Source: QHXM01 sp032160705 | GTDB taxonomy: Bacteria > Acidobacteriota > Blastocatellia > Pyrinomonadales > Pyrinomonadaceae | Assembly: GCA_032160705.1 (NCBI GenBank) | Contig: JAVHVE010000056.1 | Coordinates: forward strand, 1 to 64,000 | DNA length: 64,000 nucleotides | Direction of reading: 5' to 3' | In this document: positions 47,406 to 56,191 of the stretch, one piece after another | How positions within the stretch are numbered: position 1 is the first letter of the stretch | Layout: each line of letters begins with the position of its first letter | Notes under the pieces: generated by a model | The model's input: the letters and a program-made list of their open reading frames with translations, nothing else | The model's database searches: none | Told to the model about the DNA's origin: nothing | Translations under genes and position numbers: made by a program

Positions 47406-50400
47406 CTAAGAAATTTGGCGCGATTCCTGCCAGGTCTTTGAGAATTCAATGTCAATCACCCACAGAATTTCGATGTCTATGGAGAAAGTGACCTGCGCGA
47501 TGCAACTGGTTTCATCCCCTGTCCGTTTAATTGACCCTCCGGCTTCAATCTGGATGGTCACTCCGACCAGACCGCCGCAGATTTCCGCATGGCCTCGAAA
47601 GAGCATCATCGCGCCCACCTCAATGACCGCGCTGCTGACGCCGACAGTAATCTCCATCATGTAGAGCACAGAGACGTTGCCGACCACCGGAAGCCCGACC
47701 ACCAATTCGACGCCGAAGCCGAATTTCATGCGCAGGGAGATGCCTGCTTTGGAATCAGCGGCGATTCCAAGATCAACCTGTCCCACCGCATAGACGCTGG
47801 CGGCTGCCAGTGAGAAGCACATCACTTGTATGCCGCCATGAAAGTTCACATAAGCGCCGCAGGCAGGTACCAATTGTTTGAGATCGGTCGGGATGGCTAC
47901 GACTTCATTGAAGTAGAATCCAACTTCCAGGCCTGCTTCCAGCTTCAATGGCGGATTCGGATTGATAGAGAGTTGTGTGGGAGAAGGAAACTTGATAACA
48001 GGAATTTCTTGCGAGCAGTGAAACTTATATTCCCAGTTATCCGGCGAATTGCTCATTCCTACTTTCATGCCGTCGTCAAAGTCGTCGCCGGTTAAGGCTT
48101 CGAGAACCCGCAGAATATCCTTCACCGTCTCAAGCAGAGGGCCGAATTGCAACTGAGGCGTGTCATACTTGGGATTGAGGCCGCTCGACGCATTGAAGTT
48201 TCCATCCACCCACATCAACTCCTTGAACGGGCCGAGGTCAACAATGACTCTGATGCTGGACAAAGCCGCTTTCCACTTGTCTGCGAGGGCGGCGACCGAA
48301 TCAATTCCAAGTTTCAGCTTGCCGCCCGCGCCGCCAGTGCTTTTGTATTGAACATAAATCTTGAGGATGTCGGGTTCATCAATAAAGGCGTACTCGTAGT
48401 TGGATGGCAGCAGGCTGTTGAGATCAAGAGTTCTGTCGGCCATCTTCATCAAGCCTTCGCCTAGAATTTCGACCTCCTTTTCCGCATTAGTGAGCGCGAG
48501 AGCATTAGCGATGTTTGGAAACACACCCTTTGAATTAAGTAGCTTATAAGCATCTGCGAAATAGGTCGCGTTGCTCGTGAGCTTCTTAACGTTCGGCGCG
48601 AACTGCGGAATATCGAAGAGTAGTTTCTGCGTGCCTGTTGATTGCAACACGCCGAAATTTATCTTTGAGACAGCCTTCACGACATCGGCAGGGTTGGCAA
48701 TCTTGAAGGTCGGGCTACTGTTGGGCTTGATGAGCGGGACGGTTTGACCTTCTTCGACAGGTTTGACATCTCCCGCGTCCGTCTCTTGTTTCACAACCGC
48801 CCATGAGCCATCGGGAGGCAGTATCAACGAGCCGCGTGCTGCGGTGGCAAAGATGCTCTTGTTCGCGTTATCGAGCGCGGGATTAACGTCCACGCGAGAA
48901 AGGCGCATTCGCTGTTTCGAGTTGGCAACATCAATGATGCAATTGACGGGACCGCCGAGAGACCCGTTTTGAAACTTGAGTAGCTCGGCAAAGACATGCG
49001 CGGGCACGAGGACGGAGGAAGGCGCAAGCTGCACATAGCCGAGCATCTTTCTCGATTGGACTTTGAAGTCACCGTATGCGGGGTCAAAGACGCCGCCGCT
49101 AGTCACGTTATCAAGATGCACGTCCGCGTCGAAGACAACCGCCTGCATGTGAACCTTGAGCGAGTCGTCCGGGTTGTTCACGTCCTTGAATAGCTGCTTC
49201 CATTTGGCTACCGAGAAGCTCAGGACATTCGCAGGAAGGTCGGGGTCATTTATCTTGAACGAGGAATTGAACGATCCTCCGTCTGGAAAATCCTTTATCT
49301 CGCGGACATTGGAGACGCCCTTCACGGGCTGCGGGTGGAAAGTATAAGGATCGTCAACCTGAACGAGACCAGACTGGAGTTTGATCTTGTAATCGAAATC
49401 ATAAAAGCCGTCGCTTTCCGCCTTCCATCCCGAATCCGAGCGAAAGACATAACCGCTAGGCGAACGCGTCAGCGTGATGGTGCGAACAACATGAACGCCG
49501 AATGGAAAGAGGATGCTGCGCACTTGTATAACTTCGCCCGCCGTGCGTCCGACCATGACATCGAATTTCGACTGGCTGACATCCGCTACCACCGCATCCG
49601 GGTTGAGCCAATTACTGAAGATCGAAGCGCCGTAACCTGAGAACTCTATCTTTTCAAGCGGGACTTGGGGCTGGTTGTTAAAGAACTTCCCGTTGAAAAT
49701 CTCCTTGACCGTCAGTCCCAATGTGCTTCCCGGAATCGGCGCACCGAAAAGAAACCACTTGAGGTTGTCCAGTTGAAAAGTCCAGCCTTCAAACGAGTGA
49801 CTCTGATTTGGGAAAGGGGACTCAGGCGCAAGCGCTTTGATTTGCAGCCCGCCGCGCACGCCCTTGAATTGCGGCATGTTGAAACTAAGTTGCGTGTTCT
49901 CGTCAACGGGGGTATGTGGCTTGCGGTTGAACTCGGCCTGAGCAAGCAAGGCAAAGGGCAGCGTGAACACCGAATGCAATTGCCTCGGTGTGACCTTATC
50001 ATGGAACTCTTTCAGAAAATGCTTGGTGACGGAAAGAGGTGTCAGAGGAACGAGGTAAGGACTTTCAGAAAAGATGCGAGTCGGGATGCCGTCGTTTTCA
50101 TAGACAAGGATGCCCGGAGCTACTGTCACTAAATCCAGAGGCTCAGGGCTGCCTTCTATTTCAAGAGGGATGTTGATGATAGGTTCCCAGGAGATTTGTG
50201 GCAGCGTCACGGCGCGCACGTTTCGAGCAGTTGCGACCACATCCATGTTCAGAATTTGTAGCTGCATACCAGAGCCTGCAAACGGCCCGCCGGACGACAA
50301 TAAAGCATTCACATTACGAATGGTCGTGTCGCCGCGTTCATCCCTACCAACCTGCAACGCCGTTCCCAAACTGACGCCCATCTGGTCTGCATTGCTCGAT

Positions 50401-52778
50401 ACGTCGAGCAGCATAAACGCATCTATGGCGCGCAGGAGGTTGGGCACATCTCGCGGCGGCGTCGTAGCCGCCCGCGCTAGTCTGTCAGCAGGGAGCGGAC
50501 TAAACGCCGCAGGGTTTTCCCCGGCGAAACCTCTTTCCGCATGACTCAGGGCGGAAGTAAGCGTTTGATCTACTTGAGCCGCTTTGTCCTTGATATGGTC
50601 AAAGAGCGGATTTGCTTCTAAATCTTTTATTGCCGATTGGATTTCGCCTGCGCCAATAGCTCTGCTCGCACGCTCTTGAACGCCAACATCGAGGGTTGAG
50701 CGCAGGACGTTTGTCTGTGTGGATTGTTCGAGCGAAAGCATCGGGAATTTCGCTTCTTCGGTGGCGAGGTTGAGACCCAGATCACGATTGAACGTGCGCA
50801 CTCCGGCTCGAAAGTCCACGCTCGGCGTTTGCTCTCCTGCCTCTGCGGCTACGAATTCAACTTTGGCTTGAGGCGGAGGAGCAAAAGCTATGGTCTGGTC
50901 TAGCGGCGCAAATCTGAAATAGACATAGGCCGGGTCGTCAATGTCTTCGCGCTCTGCCTGCTCCACCTCTTCTCGCTCACGCCATTTGACGAAGCCTGCG
51001 ATCCCCATACCCACTTGATTCGATAAACGCCCTCCTTCACCACGAGATGACCGTGCGGTGTAGCTGGCAACGTAAGGGTCAGGCAAGGTCGGCAGGTAGA
51101 GAAAGACGCCGTACATCAGCGCCACGACGCCCCTCGTAATATTATTGACGCCCCTCGTAATATTATTATCGTCCTCCAGGTTGCCCTGTAGAAAGAGGCT
51201 GAACGGGCGAGTGACACTGAACAACGCATTGCGCAGAATAAGCGAGTGGCGTTCAAACGCATCCAGCTTGTTCACATTCCCATCGAACAAGAGGTCATTG
51301 TCCAGCAGAGTTGCGAGAAAGCGTGTTCCGGTTTGCGAGATACCTGCAAACGCAATTGACGATTCAATCTTGAAGGGCGAGCCGTTAGCATCAACAGGAC
51401 GATCAAAGGCTGCTTTGTGGCTACAGAAAAAGAAGACTGCTTCGGTGTTGTTGGTAGAGGAGATGAAGATAAAGGGAAAGGCTTTGCCAAAGCCGAGCGT
51501 GATGTCCGAATGATGCGGACTATTCAAGTTTCGCCACAAGACCCAACGCAGCTTGCCGTAAATATTCTGGGCGAAAAAATCTACGACTGTCACCAATCCC
51601 GGCTCGACGATAATCGCCGGAAGACCCAGCTTGGTTCTACTTCCTATCAAGCCTTTCCATCTCGCGTTGATGCCTTTCAACAGGCCGATACATAAAGCGC
51701 CCGTGCCTGCTGCCTCGCCTAATTGCGACGGATTAATCTTTGCGGCAGGTAACAGCCAACCGCTATTGCTGCCAATTTTCGCGCTCTCAGCGAAATTGCA
51801 GAGTTTGGAATCCGATGACTTAATCTGAAAGCTACTGGAAGAACGAGCATCGGTTGTGACCGAGTAGGGAATCAATATCTGGCTGATTCCGCTCACCCAA
51901 ATCGGCGCGGCCTTCTTGTATTTAAACTCCGCTTTGCAGCCAAAGACCGTGCAGGATGCGTCGCTTGGCGATGGGCTACTTTTGATCGGGTCGAATTGCA
52001 GATCGAACGTCTTGGGCAATTCGATGCTGGCTTCGCTGGCATCAATACCAGCCTCTTTGGAGTGTGCTTTGACCGGATTTTGATCGAGATCGAGATGAAG
52101 CGTCGCGGTGGTGTTCGGCTTGATAAAAATATCGTCGGCAATTATTTCCGAGTTTGCGGAAAGCTCAAGCGAGCCGCCTTTGACTTTCAAGCCCGTGAAG
52201 TAGTCCTGCAACGCGGAGTTTTTCGCAATCAGGTCGGAAGCAATCCAAACGCTGCCCGGTTCGATTTTGTAAGTTTTCCTCGCCGTGAGATTGCCCCACA
52301 GAGGAATCAGCAAGGCCAGTTTATTGCTGCCTTTGATGTGCACCTCAACCAGTTTTACTGGAAGAAAGAAATCAAACCAGACCTGAATGCCATGCTCATC
52401 AATAAAAGGTCCAAAGCTCTCGGAAGCGGCAAGGCCCGTCCCCCAAACTGGGACAGAGTTGCCCAACAGATTGCTGCGAAAATCTGTCTCGCGCCGGAAA
52501 ACGAGCGGCGATGTTCCAGCTCGCTCAGCCAGCTTTGGGTCCTCAAATAAATGCTTCAGGTGGCTGAACTGCTCGGTTGAGTCCGCCGCCTCGCGCTCTG
52601 CATCCTCTGCCGCTTCGTGATGCAGGCGATTGCCGGAGACAGTAAACTCCGAATCTCGTATGAGATGCTCTGTGAGCCGTTGTTGCAATCTGGTCAATTG
52701 ATCGCTGCTTGTTTCCGAGGCAGGTTTCAGGTTGCCTGTAAGCTGTTGCAGCCTACCTAGAATCTGAGATTTATTCAT
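47406..52778 (-). CDS. Giant protein of 1790 residues, unknown function
   Basis: No known domain is recognised. The N-terminus is helical and charged ('SDQLTRLQQRLTEHLIRDSE', 'HHEAAEDAEREAADSTEQFS'); most of the rest alternates beta-strands and loops ('LWGNLTARKTYKIEPGSVWI', 'FSPLPADRLARAATTPP'). The last 220 residues are strikingly hydrophobic and glycine-rich in a strand-like pattern ('FGVELVVGLPVVGNVSVLYM', 'GGLVGVTIQIEAGGSI'), which could be a lipid-facing or barrel-like part, although there is no signal peptide. A perfect 21-base tandem duplication (51126-51167) repeats seven residues. It leads the two-gene operon. Confidence 0.75.
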   Translation of the reverse strand: MNKSQILGRLQQLTGNLKPASETSSDQLTRLQQRLTEHLIRDSEFTVSGNRLHHEAAEDAEREAADSTEQFSHLKHLFEDPKLAERAGTSPLVFRRETDFRSNLLGNSVPVWGTGLAASESFGPFIDEHGIQVWFDFFLPVKLVEVHIKGSNKLALLIPLWGNLTARKTYKIEPGSVWIASDLIAKNSALQDYFTGLKVKGGSLELSANSEIIADDIFIKPNTTATLHLDLDQNPVKAHSKEAGIDASEASIELPKTFDLQFDPIKSSPSPSDASCTVFGCKAEFKYKKAAPIWVSGISQILIPYSVTTDARSSSSFQIKSSDSKLCNFAESAKIGSNSGWLLPAAKINPSQLGEAAGTGALCIGLLKGINARWKGLIGSRTKLGLPAIIVEPGLVTVVDFFAQNIYGKLRWVLWRNLNSPHHSDITLGFGKAFPFIFISSTNNTEAVFFFCSHKAAFDRPVDANGSPFKIESSIAFAGISQTGTRFLATLLDNDLLFDGNVNKLDAFERHSLILRNALFSVTRPFSLFLQGNLEDDNNITRGVNNITRGVVALMYGVFLYLPTLPDPYVASYTARSSRGEGGRLSNQVGMGIAGFVKWREREEVEQAEREDIDDPAYVYFRFAPLDQTIAFAPPPQAKVEFVAAEAGEQTPSVDFRAGVRTFNRDLGLNLATEEAKFPMLSLEQSTQTNVLRSTLDVGVQERASRAIGAGEIQSAIKDLEANPLFDHIKDKAAQVDQTLTSALSHAERGFAGENPAAFSPLPADRLARAATTPPRDVPNLLRAIDAFMLLDVSSNADQMGVSLGTALQVGRDERGDTTIRNVNALLSSGGPFAGSGMQLQILNMDVVATARNVRAVTLPQISWEPIINIPLEIEGSPEPLDLVTVAPGILVYENDGIPTRIFSESPYLVPLTPLSVTKHFLKEFHDKVTPRQLHSVFTLPFALLAQAEFNRKPHTPVDENTQLSFNMPQFKGVRGGLQIKALAPESPFPNQSHSFEGWTFQLDNLKWFLFGAPIPGSTLGLTVKEIFNGKFFNNQPQVPLEKIEFSGYGASIFSNWLNPDAVVADVSQSKFDVMVGRTAGEVIQVRSILFPFGVHVVRTITLTRSPSGYVFRSDSGWKAESDGFYDFDYKIKLQSGLVQVDDPYTFHPQPVKGVSNVREIKDFPDGGSFNSSFKINDPDLPANVLSFSVAKWKQLFKDVNNPDDSLKVHMQAVVFDADVHLDNVTSGGVFDPAYGDFKVQSRKMLGYVQLAPSSVLVPAHVFAELLKFQNGSLGGPVNCIIDVANSKQRMRLSRVDVNPALDNANKSIFATAARGSLILPPDGSWAVVKQETDAGDVKPVEEGQTVPLIKPNSSPTFKIANPADVVKAVSKINFGVLQSTGTQKLLFDIPQFAPNVKKLTSNATYFADAYKLLNSKGVFPNIANALALTNAEKEVEILGEGLMKMADRTLDLNSLLPSNYEYAFIDEPDILKIYVQYKSTGGAGGKLKLGIDSVAALADKWKAALSSIRVIVDLGPFKELMWVDGNFNASSGLNPKYDTPQLQFGPLLETVKDILRVLEALTGDDFDDGMKVGMSNSPDNWEYKFHCSQEIPVIKFPSPTQLSINPNPPLKLEAGLEVGFYFNEVVAIPTDLKQLVPACGAYVNFHGGIQVMCFSLAAASVYAVGQVDLGIAADSKAGISLRMKFGFGVELVVGLPVVGNVSVLYMMEITVGVSSAVIEVGAMMLFRGHAEICGGLVGVTIQIEAGGSIKRTGDETSCIAQVTFSIDIEILWVIDIEFSKTWQESRQIS
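51126..51167. repeat. 21-base perfect tandem duplication inside the 1790-residue gene
   Basis: GACGCCCCTCGTAATATTATT occurs twice in tandem (51126-51146 and 51147-51167). It is in frame and doubles seven residues, giving 'NNITRGVNNITRGVV'. A recent slippage or duplication event is likely. Confidence 0.9.
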
Positions 52779-53351
52779 GAGGCACGACCTTAAAGTTGAG
52801 CGAAACGTTTTGAGTTTAGGAATTAACGCTCAGGGTTGGGGGGAGATGCTTCCTCCCGAATATTCAGCGAGAAATGAATACCGAACCTGATTGAACCGCT
52901 TGGTGAAATATAGCCGGGCCGGGCGGCAAGAGAATGAAAGGCCCTTGATGCTGGTTGAGAATGATTGTTAAGGGATGAGCAGCGAAATGAGACAAAACTC
53001 CCGAAGCGATCATTAAGAACGCGCGCACTTTAGTCTTCTGAAAAAGCGTTGTCAAGGATTTTCTACTTAACTCCCAAACTCAGAATCGTAGACTATTCGG
53101 AGCTTAATCACGCGGCGCAGAGCGGCTATGCCCACGCGCGTCTGAATTTACTCGCGCCGCTTCGAGCAGTAGGCGTTCGCAAATTCGCTCATTGTCTAGC
53201 GCCTCGCACAAGATTATGAGGCCGCGCACCCGCTCCTCATCGAAGAAAGACGTGGGAAATGTCTGCACAGGTTCACTAGTGGGAGTGAAGATGTAGAAAA
53301 ACCTTTGTCTGCCAGCCGTTCATGTCACATTCATCGAGACAATAAAGAGCG
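52779..53351. other. 573-base gap with one weak minus-strand frame
   Basis: Between the giant gene and the ASCH gene no supported gene is seen. On the minus strand, 53104-53268 is open from a GTG (54 residues, 'SFFDEERVRGLIILCEALDN' then 'ERICERLLLEAARV'), with a coding-like helical pattern but no convincing start; it may be the end of a lost gene. The remainder must hold the promoter of the giant-protein operon, which I cannot locate. Confidence 0.35.
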
Positions 53352-53789
53352 TTAAAGGTGGGCAAATCTTAGCACGTGCATGGCCACCTTCTCTGGGAGC
53401 TGAAAAAGCCCCAAGCGGCCTCTACAGGCAACAGGTTGTTCCAGCAGGCGCACACTCGACAAGAGAAAACCGTAAGCGCCATCGCCCACTGGTAATGGCA
53501 GGCGATGCTGTTCCAGAAACGCCTGCGACGAATCACTATTCAATTCCAGAATATCAGCGATCTCGGCGACAGCTACGATCTTGCCGCGCGGCAGCATCCA
53601 AGGGCTTTCGTAACCGTAAAAGTAGGCAGTCTCGAATGCAATCCTCCAGGGAGCATGTAGAGCTATAATCCCACGATGTTTGGTTGTCCATCCACGTATC
53701 TCCATCGTCTTGACTCCGCGCACGATCATATCCAGCCACGGTTGTCTGATGCTGAGTCCGTAGAGTGTTTCCATGCAACCCCTCGTCAC
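53352..53789 (-). CDS. ASCH-domain protein
   Basis: The 145-residue protein shows the ASCH fold near its start, 'LSIRQPWLDMIVRGVKTMEI' and 'TTKHRGIIALHAPWR', followed by 'PRGKIVAVAEIADI'. ASCH domains are PUA-related and are thought to bind RNA or nucleotides. GTG 53789 overlaps the upstream stop (GTGA), which couples it to the QatC-like gene; ATG 53774 is an alternative. It is the last gene of the candidate defence operon. Function within it is unknown; ASCH proteins occur next to nucleic-acid-modifying enzymes in some conflict loci. Confidence 0.85.
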   Translation of the reverse strand: MTRGCMETLYGLSIRQPWLDMIVRGVKTMEIRGWTTKHRGIIALHAPWRIAFETAYFYGYESPWMLPRGKIVAVAEIADILELNSDSSQAFLEQHRLPLPVGDGAYGFLLSSVRLLEQPVACRGRLGLFQLPEKVAMHVLRFAHL

Positions 53790-55144
53790 CCCCTGAGATA
53801 CTTGATGAGTTCCCGCGCGAAACGTCCGTACAAACTATATGCCGCGCGCGTTGATTGGCCTATGTCTTCAGGGGAGCACGGGAGTAAACTTAAATCGTAA
53901 AGATAGGAAAAAACAAATTCGCTCGGCTTCATCTTTCCGATCATGTTAGCGAACTCATAAATGTCCCCAGGGTTATTTTTGACGACTCTGTAAAGCGGCG
54001 CTTTTCTGTAAGCTCCGGGGTTATTAAAGACGCGGCGCGTATCGAAAACATAATGGCCCGCAGTCTCCGGCACTCCGGCAATTTCCATCGCCGACCGGCG
54101 AATCACGCAGGGCATACAGAGACCGCACTCTCTGACCTGCCTGGACGGCCCGTGCCGCTTCTTCAGCCAGTGTCTAAGCATCGCCATCTGCTGCCCCGCA
54201 TATTCGCAGGTGATTGTCCTTTCGGCCAAATGTGCGGCTTGACGCAGATATCTAATCTCTTCGGCTTTAGTCAGCTCAGAGAAAGGGTTACGAACCACGG
54301 GCTGCGAGTCGAAGGGCCAGAGGGCTTGCAATAGAGACTCAAATCGTCTCAACGTCTCAGGATGCGCATGGCGAGTGGAGTTCGCGCCGCGTTGGTTAGC
54401 CTTGAAGGGCAGGTTGATTGCAAGGACGCCGTTCTCGTTAAGAAATATTTTTGAGACTCCGAGTTCCAAAGCCGCTGCGCCCGCCATCGAGAGAAAAAGC
54501 ACGGGGCGCGTGCGGCGCGACGTTTCGGGAAACATACTCCTCTTGCCGCGAGCATTGCGGTCGCTGGCGCGAAAAAGAACGTTGACGAAGTGCGGCTCTA
54601 CCTTTGCGAAACCGAGAGCATCCTGAAGGTCATTGATCTTACGCTGGACGTATTCAATACCAGGTGGAGAATGCGAGACGAACACGGGCGTCTCCCCGCG
54701 CTTGAAAGCGGCAGCCGCCCCGCACAAAGAGTCCAACCCGTTTGAGAAGAGATTGATCGAAGCATTCTGCGAAGTGAAATCAATCTCTCTTCGCCTGCGC
54801 GGGGCGCGTCGTCTTAAAGGTGTGAATTCAAATTGCCATTCATCTTGCGAGGCAAACTCGGCGAATTTGACGACGCGATCTCTAATACCACTCCATCGCT
54901 CCGGTTCTTCAACAGGCAACACGACGGTTAAGCGGCGCGTTTGCTGGCCGAGGTTTCCTCCGCGGCGAAACGCCCTGTCGGCTAAAAATGCCGCCTGACC
55001 GACGCGCAAGAGGTCGCGCGCCAGAGAGCTTTGAAACTCAGAGCCGCCGAAGGAGAAACGTACCTTTGAGAGATAATTTCCGGCGTGGCGATTCTTCGCT
55101 CTGAGTTTGAGCGAAGGATGACCCTCACAATGTATCTCGATCAT
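53786..55144 (-). CDS. QueC-like PP-loop protein resembling QatC of the Qat anti-phage system
   Basis: The 452-residue protein has a PP-loop ('NLFSNGLDSLCGA', Ser134-Ser139, with Asn where the usual SGGxDS has Gly), 'FLNENGVLAINLPFKANQR', 'STRHAHPETLRRF', 'NPFSELTKAEE' and a QueC zinc site with Cys313, Cys340, Cys343 and Cys346 ('ECGLCMPCVIRRS'). QueC makes the 7-deazaguanine precursor preQ0; the long N-terminal part and the 'ENG..A.N.P' pattern fit the QatC branch instead, which serves in anti-phage defence and has been linked to deazaguanine modification of proteins. No QueD/E/F is nearby, so queuosine synthesis is unlikely. It overlaps both neighbours (upstream by 4 bases, downstream by 4). 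Confidence 0.82.
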   Translation of the reverse strand: MIEIHCEGHPSLKLRAKNRHAGNYLSKVRFSFGGSEFQSSLARDLLRVGQAAFLADRAFRRGGNLGQQTRRLTVVLPVEEPERWSGIRDRVVKFAEFASQDEWQFEFTPLRRRAPRRRREIDFTSQNASINLFSNGLDSLCGAAAAFKRGETPVFVSHSPPGIEYVQRKINDLQDALGFAKVEPHFVNVLFRASDRNARGKRSMFPETSRRTRPVLFLSMAGAAALELGVSKIFLNENGVLAINLPFKANQRGANSTRHAHPETLRRFESLLQALWPFDSQPVVRNPFSELTKAEEIRYLRQAAHLAERTITCEYAGQQMAMLRHWLKKRHGPSRQVRECGLCMPCVIRRSAMEIAGVPETAGHYVFDTRRVFNNPGAYRKAPLYRVVKNNPGDIYEFANMIGKMKPSEFVFSYLYDLSLLPCSPEDIGQSTRAAYSLYGRFARELIKYLRG

Positions 55145-55845
55145 TCTTCGCCTTCTCCTTTGAGCATCTCATTGATGGCTTTATCGAGAGAAGATAAAAC
55201 AATTTTCGGATCGGCCTTGTCGCCACTGCTGGCTGCCGCAAGCCGCATTGCGTACTCGGCTAGGTCGCGCGCATCCCATGATCTCAGTTCGATCTCAGTA
55301 AGCGGGTCAAGGTCGGGGTTGCGCTCGCGGAATCGCAGGGCTGCGAAATATGCTTGGAAAATGTTTGCTATGTAATGTTGGAGCGTGTACGTCCAGAGCG
55401 CGTTCACGTCGTGTCGGGAGATTCTTGCGAGAAACGTCTCTGGCAGCGGGCCGTCGAAATCACGTGCGGAACGCTCAGGCCATGCGAGGTCAGCCAAAGC
55501 CTGTGCGAACCCTTGTAGGACGTAGTCATTGAAGTCTGTGAAGACGGGCACTTCCGGCTCATCCTCCGTGGCATGGGAGGGCTCGCCCAGAATTTCTTGA
55601 ACGCGGTGGAGGATGGCCGCCGTTAGCACCAGAAAGGTTTGTGGGGGAGTCTTGGTCTTTGCGAGCGCAAAGAGGCCCGGAAGATTCTGCTCGCGGCAAA
55701 CTCGCATCAGCTTTTCACCGAATTCCAAGACGGCAAAGAGCGCCGCGTTGTTGGTCAGCGCTTGCTCGCTGTCGTTGTTGCGCGCGGTACGTAACAGATA
55801 CAGCGCCCCAGGCGATATTTCAGGTGGCCCTTCAGCGTTTGACAT
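55141..55845 (-). CDS. Helical protein of 234 residues, unknown function, in the QatC-like operon
   Basis: No family recognised. The protein looks almost wholly helical, with 'GALYLLRTARNNDSEQALTN', 'FLVLTAAILHRVQEILGE', 'LWTYTLQHYIANIFQAYFAA' and an acidic end ('EMLKGEGEE'). It has no membrane segment or catalytic motif that I can see and does not look like QatB. Its stop overlaps the start of the QatC-like gene by 4 bases, so the two are translationally coupled and probably interact. It starts 85 bases after the small Cys-rich peptide gene. Confidence 0.75.
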   Translation of the reverse strand: MSNAEGPPEISPGALYLLRTARNNDSEQALTNNAALFAVLEFGEKLMRVCREQNLPGLFALAKTKTPPQTFLVLTAAILHRVQEILGEPSHATEDEPEVPVFTDFNDYVLQGFAQALADLAWPERSARDFDGPLPETFLARISRHDVNALWTYTLQHYIANIFQAYFAALRFRERNPDLDPLTEIELRSWDARDLAEYAMRLAAASSGDKADPKIVLSSLDKAINEMLKGEGEE

Positions 55846-55930
55846 CGGGAATTCTCACAGAGGAAGAGAGTTCTGAGAATGCGACAGACGCCCCGCGAAC
55901 AAACTCCACTGACAGCGACTCTTGAGCGAG

Positions 55931-56191
55931 TTATGTACACGCCGAGTGGCCGCAGCGACACTCTTCACTGCTTCCGCGCTTTGCCGCCGCTGCGCAATGT
56001 TTGCTGCAATAAGCTTCCGTCGAACTGCACTTACAGGGACGATGTCTACATCCGCCTTCACCGCCGCCGCCCCCGCCGCCTCCGCCTTCGCCTCCGCTCC
56101 CCCTCTTCCTGGAATGGGGCGTACGAAAAGCTTTGTCTCCTTCCTTCTTTTGCGCGTCCGTTACGCCGGGACTATTTCTTTGGCTGCCCAT
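55931..56191 (-). CDS. Met-Gly peptide with Gly-rich linker and bacterial-metallothionein-like Cys tail
   Basis: This 86-residue frame starts with ATG 56191 inside the end of the CHAT gene (overlap 20 bases), with AGGAG 7 bases upstream. Order: 'MGSQRNSPGVTDAQKK', a basic stretch, a glycine tract (about nine Gly), then eight Cys. The tail 'RPCKCSSTEAYCSKHC' and 'CRCGHSACT' matches the cyanobacterial SmtA pattern ('PCLC', 'YCSEAC', 'CGHTGC') in spacing and order, so it should bind zinc. The overlap, the ribosome site and the zinc motif argue that it is a real gene of this operon and not a chance frame. Its N-terminal Met-Gly and the Gly tract are notable next to a QatC-like enzyme. Role unknown. 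Confidence 0.7.
   Translation of the reverse strand: MGSQRNSPGVTDAQKKEGDKAFRTPHSRKRGSGGEGGGGGGGGGEGGCRHRPCKCSSTEAYCSKHCAAAAKRGSSEECRCGHSACT

Noticed and set aside
53786..55144. QueC for queuosine synthesis
   Set aside because: No queD, queE or queF nearby, and the long N-terminal region and motifs fit QatC-like proteins better.
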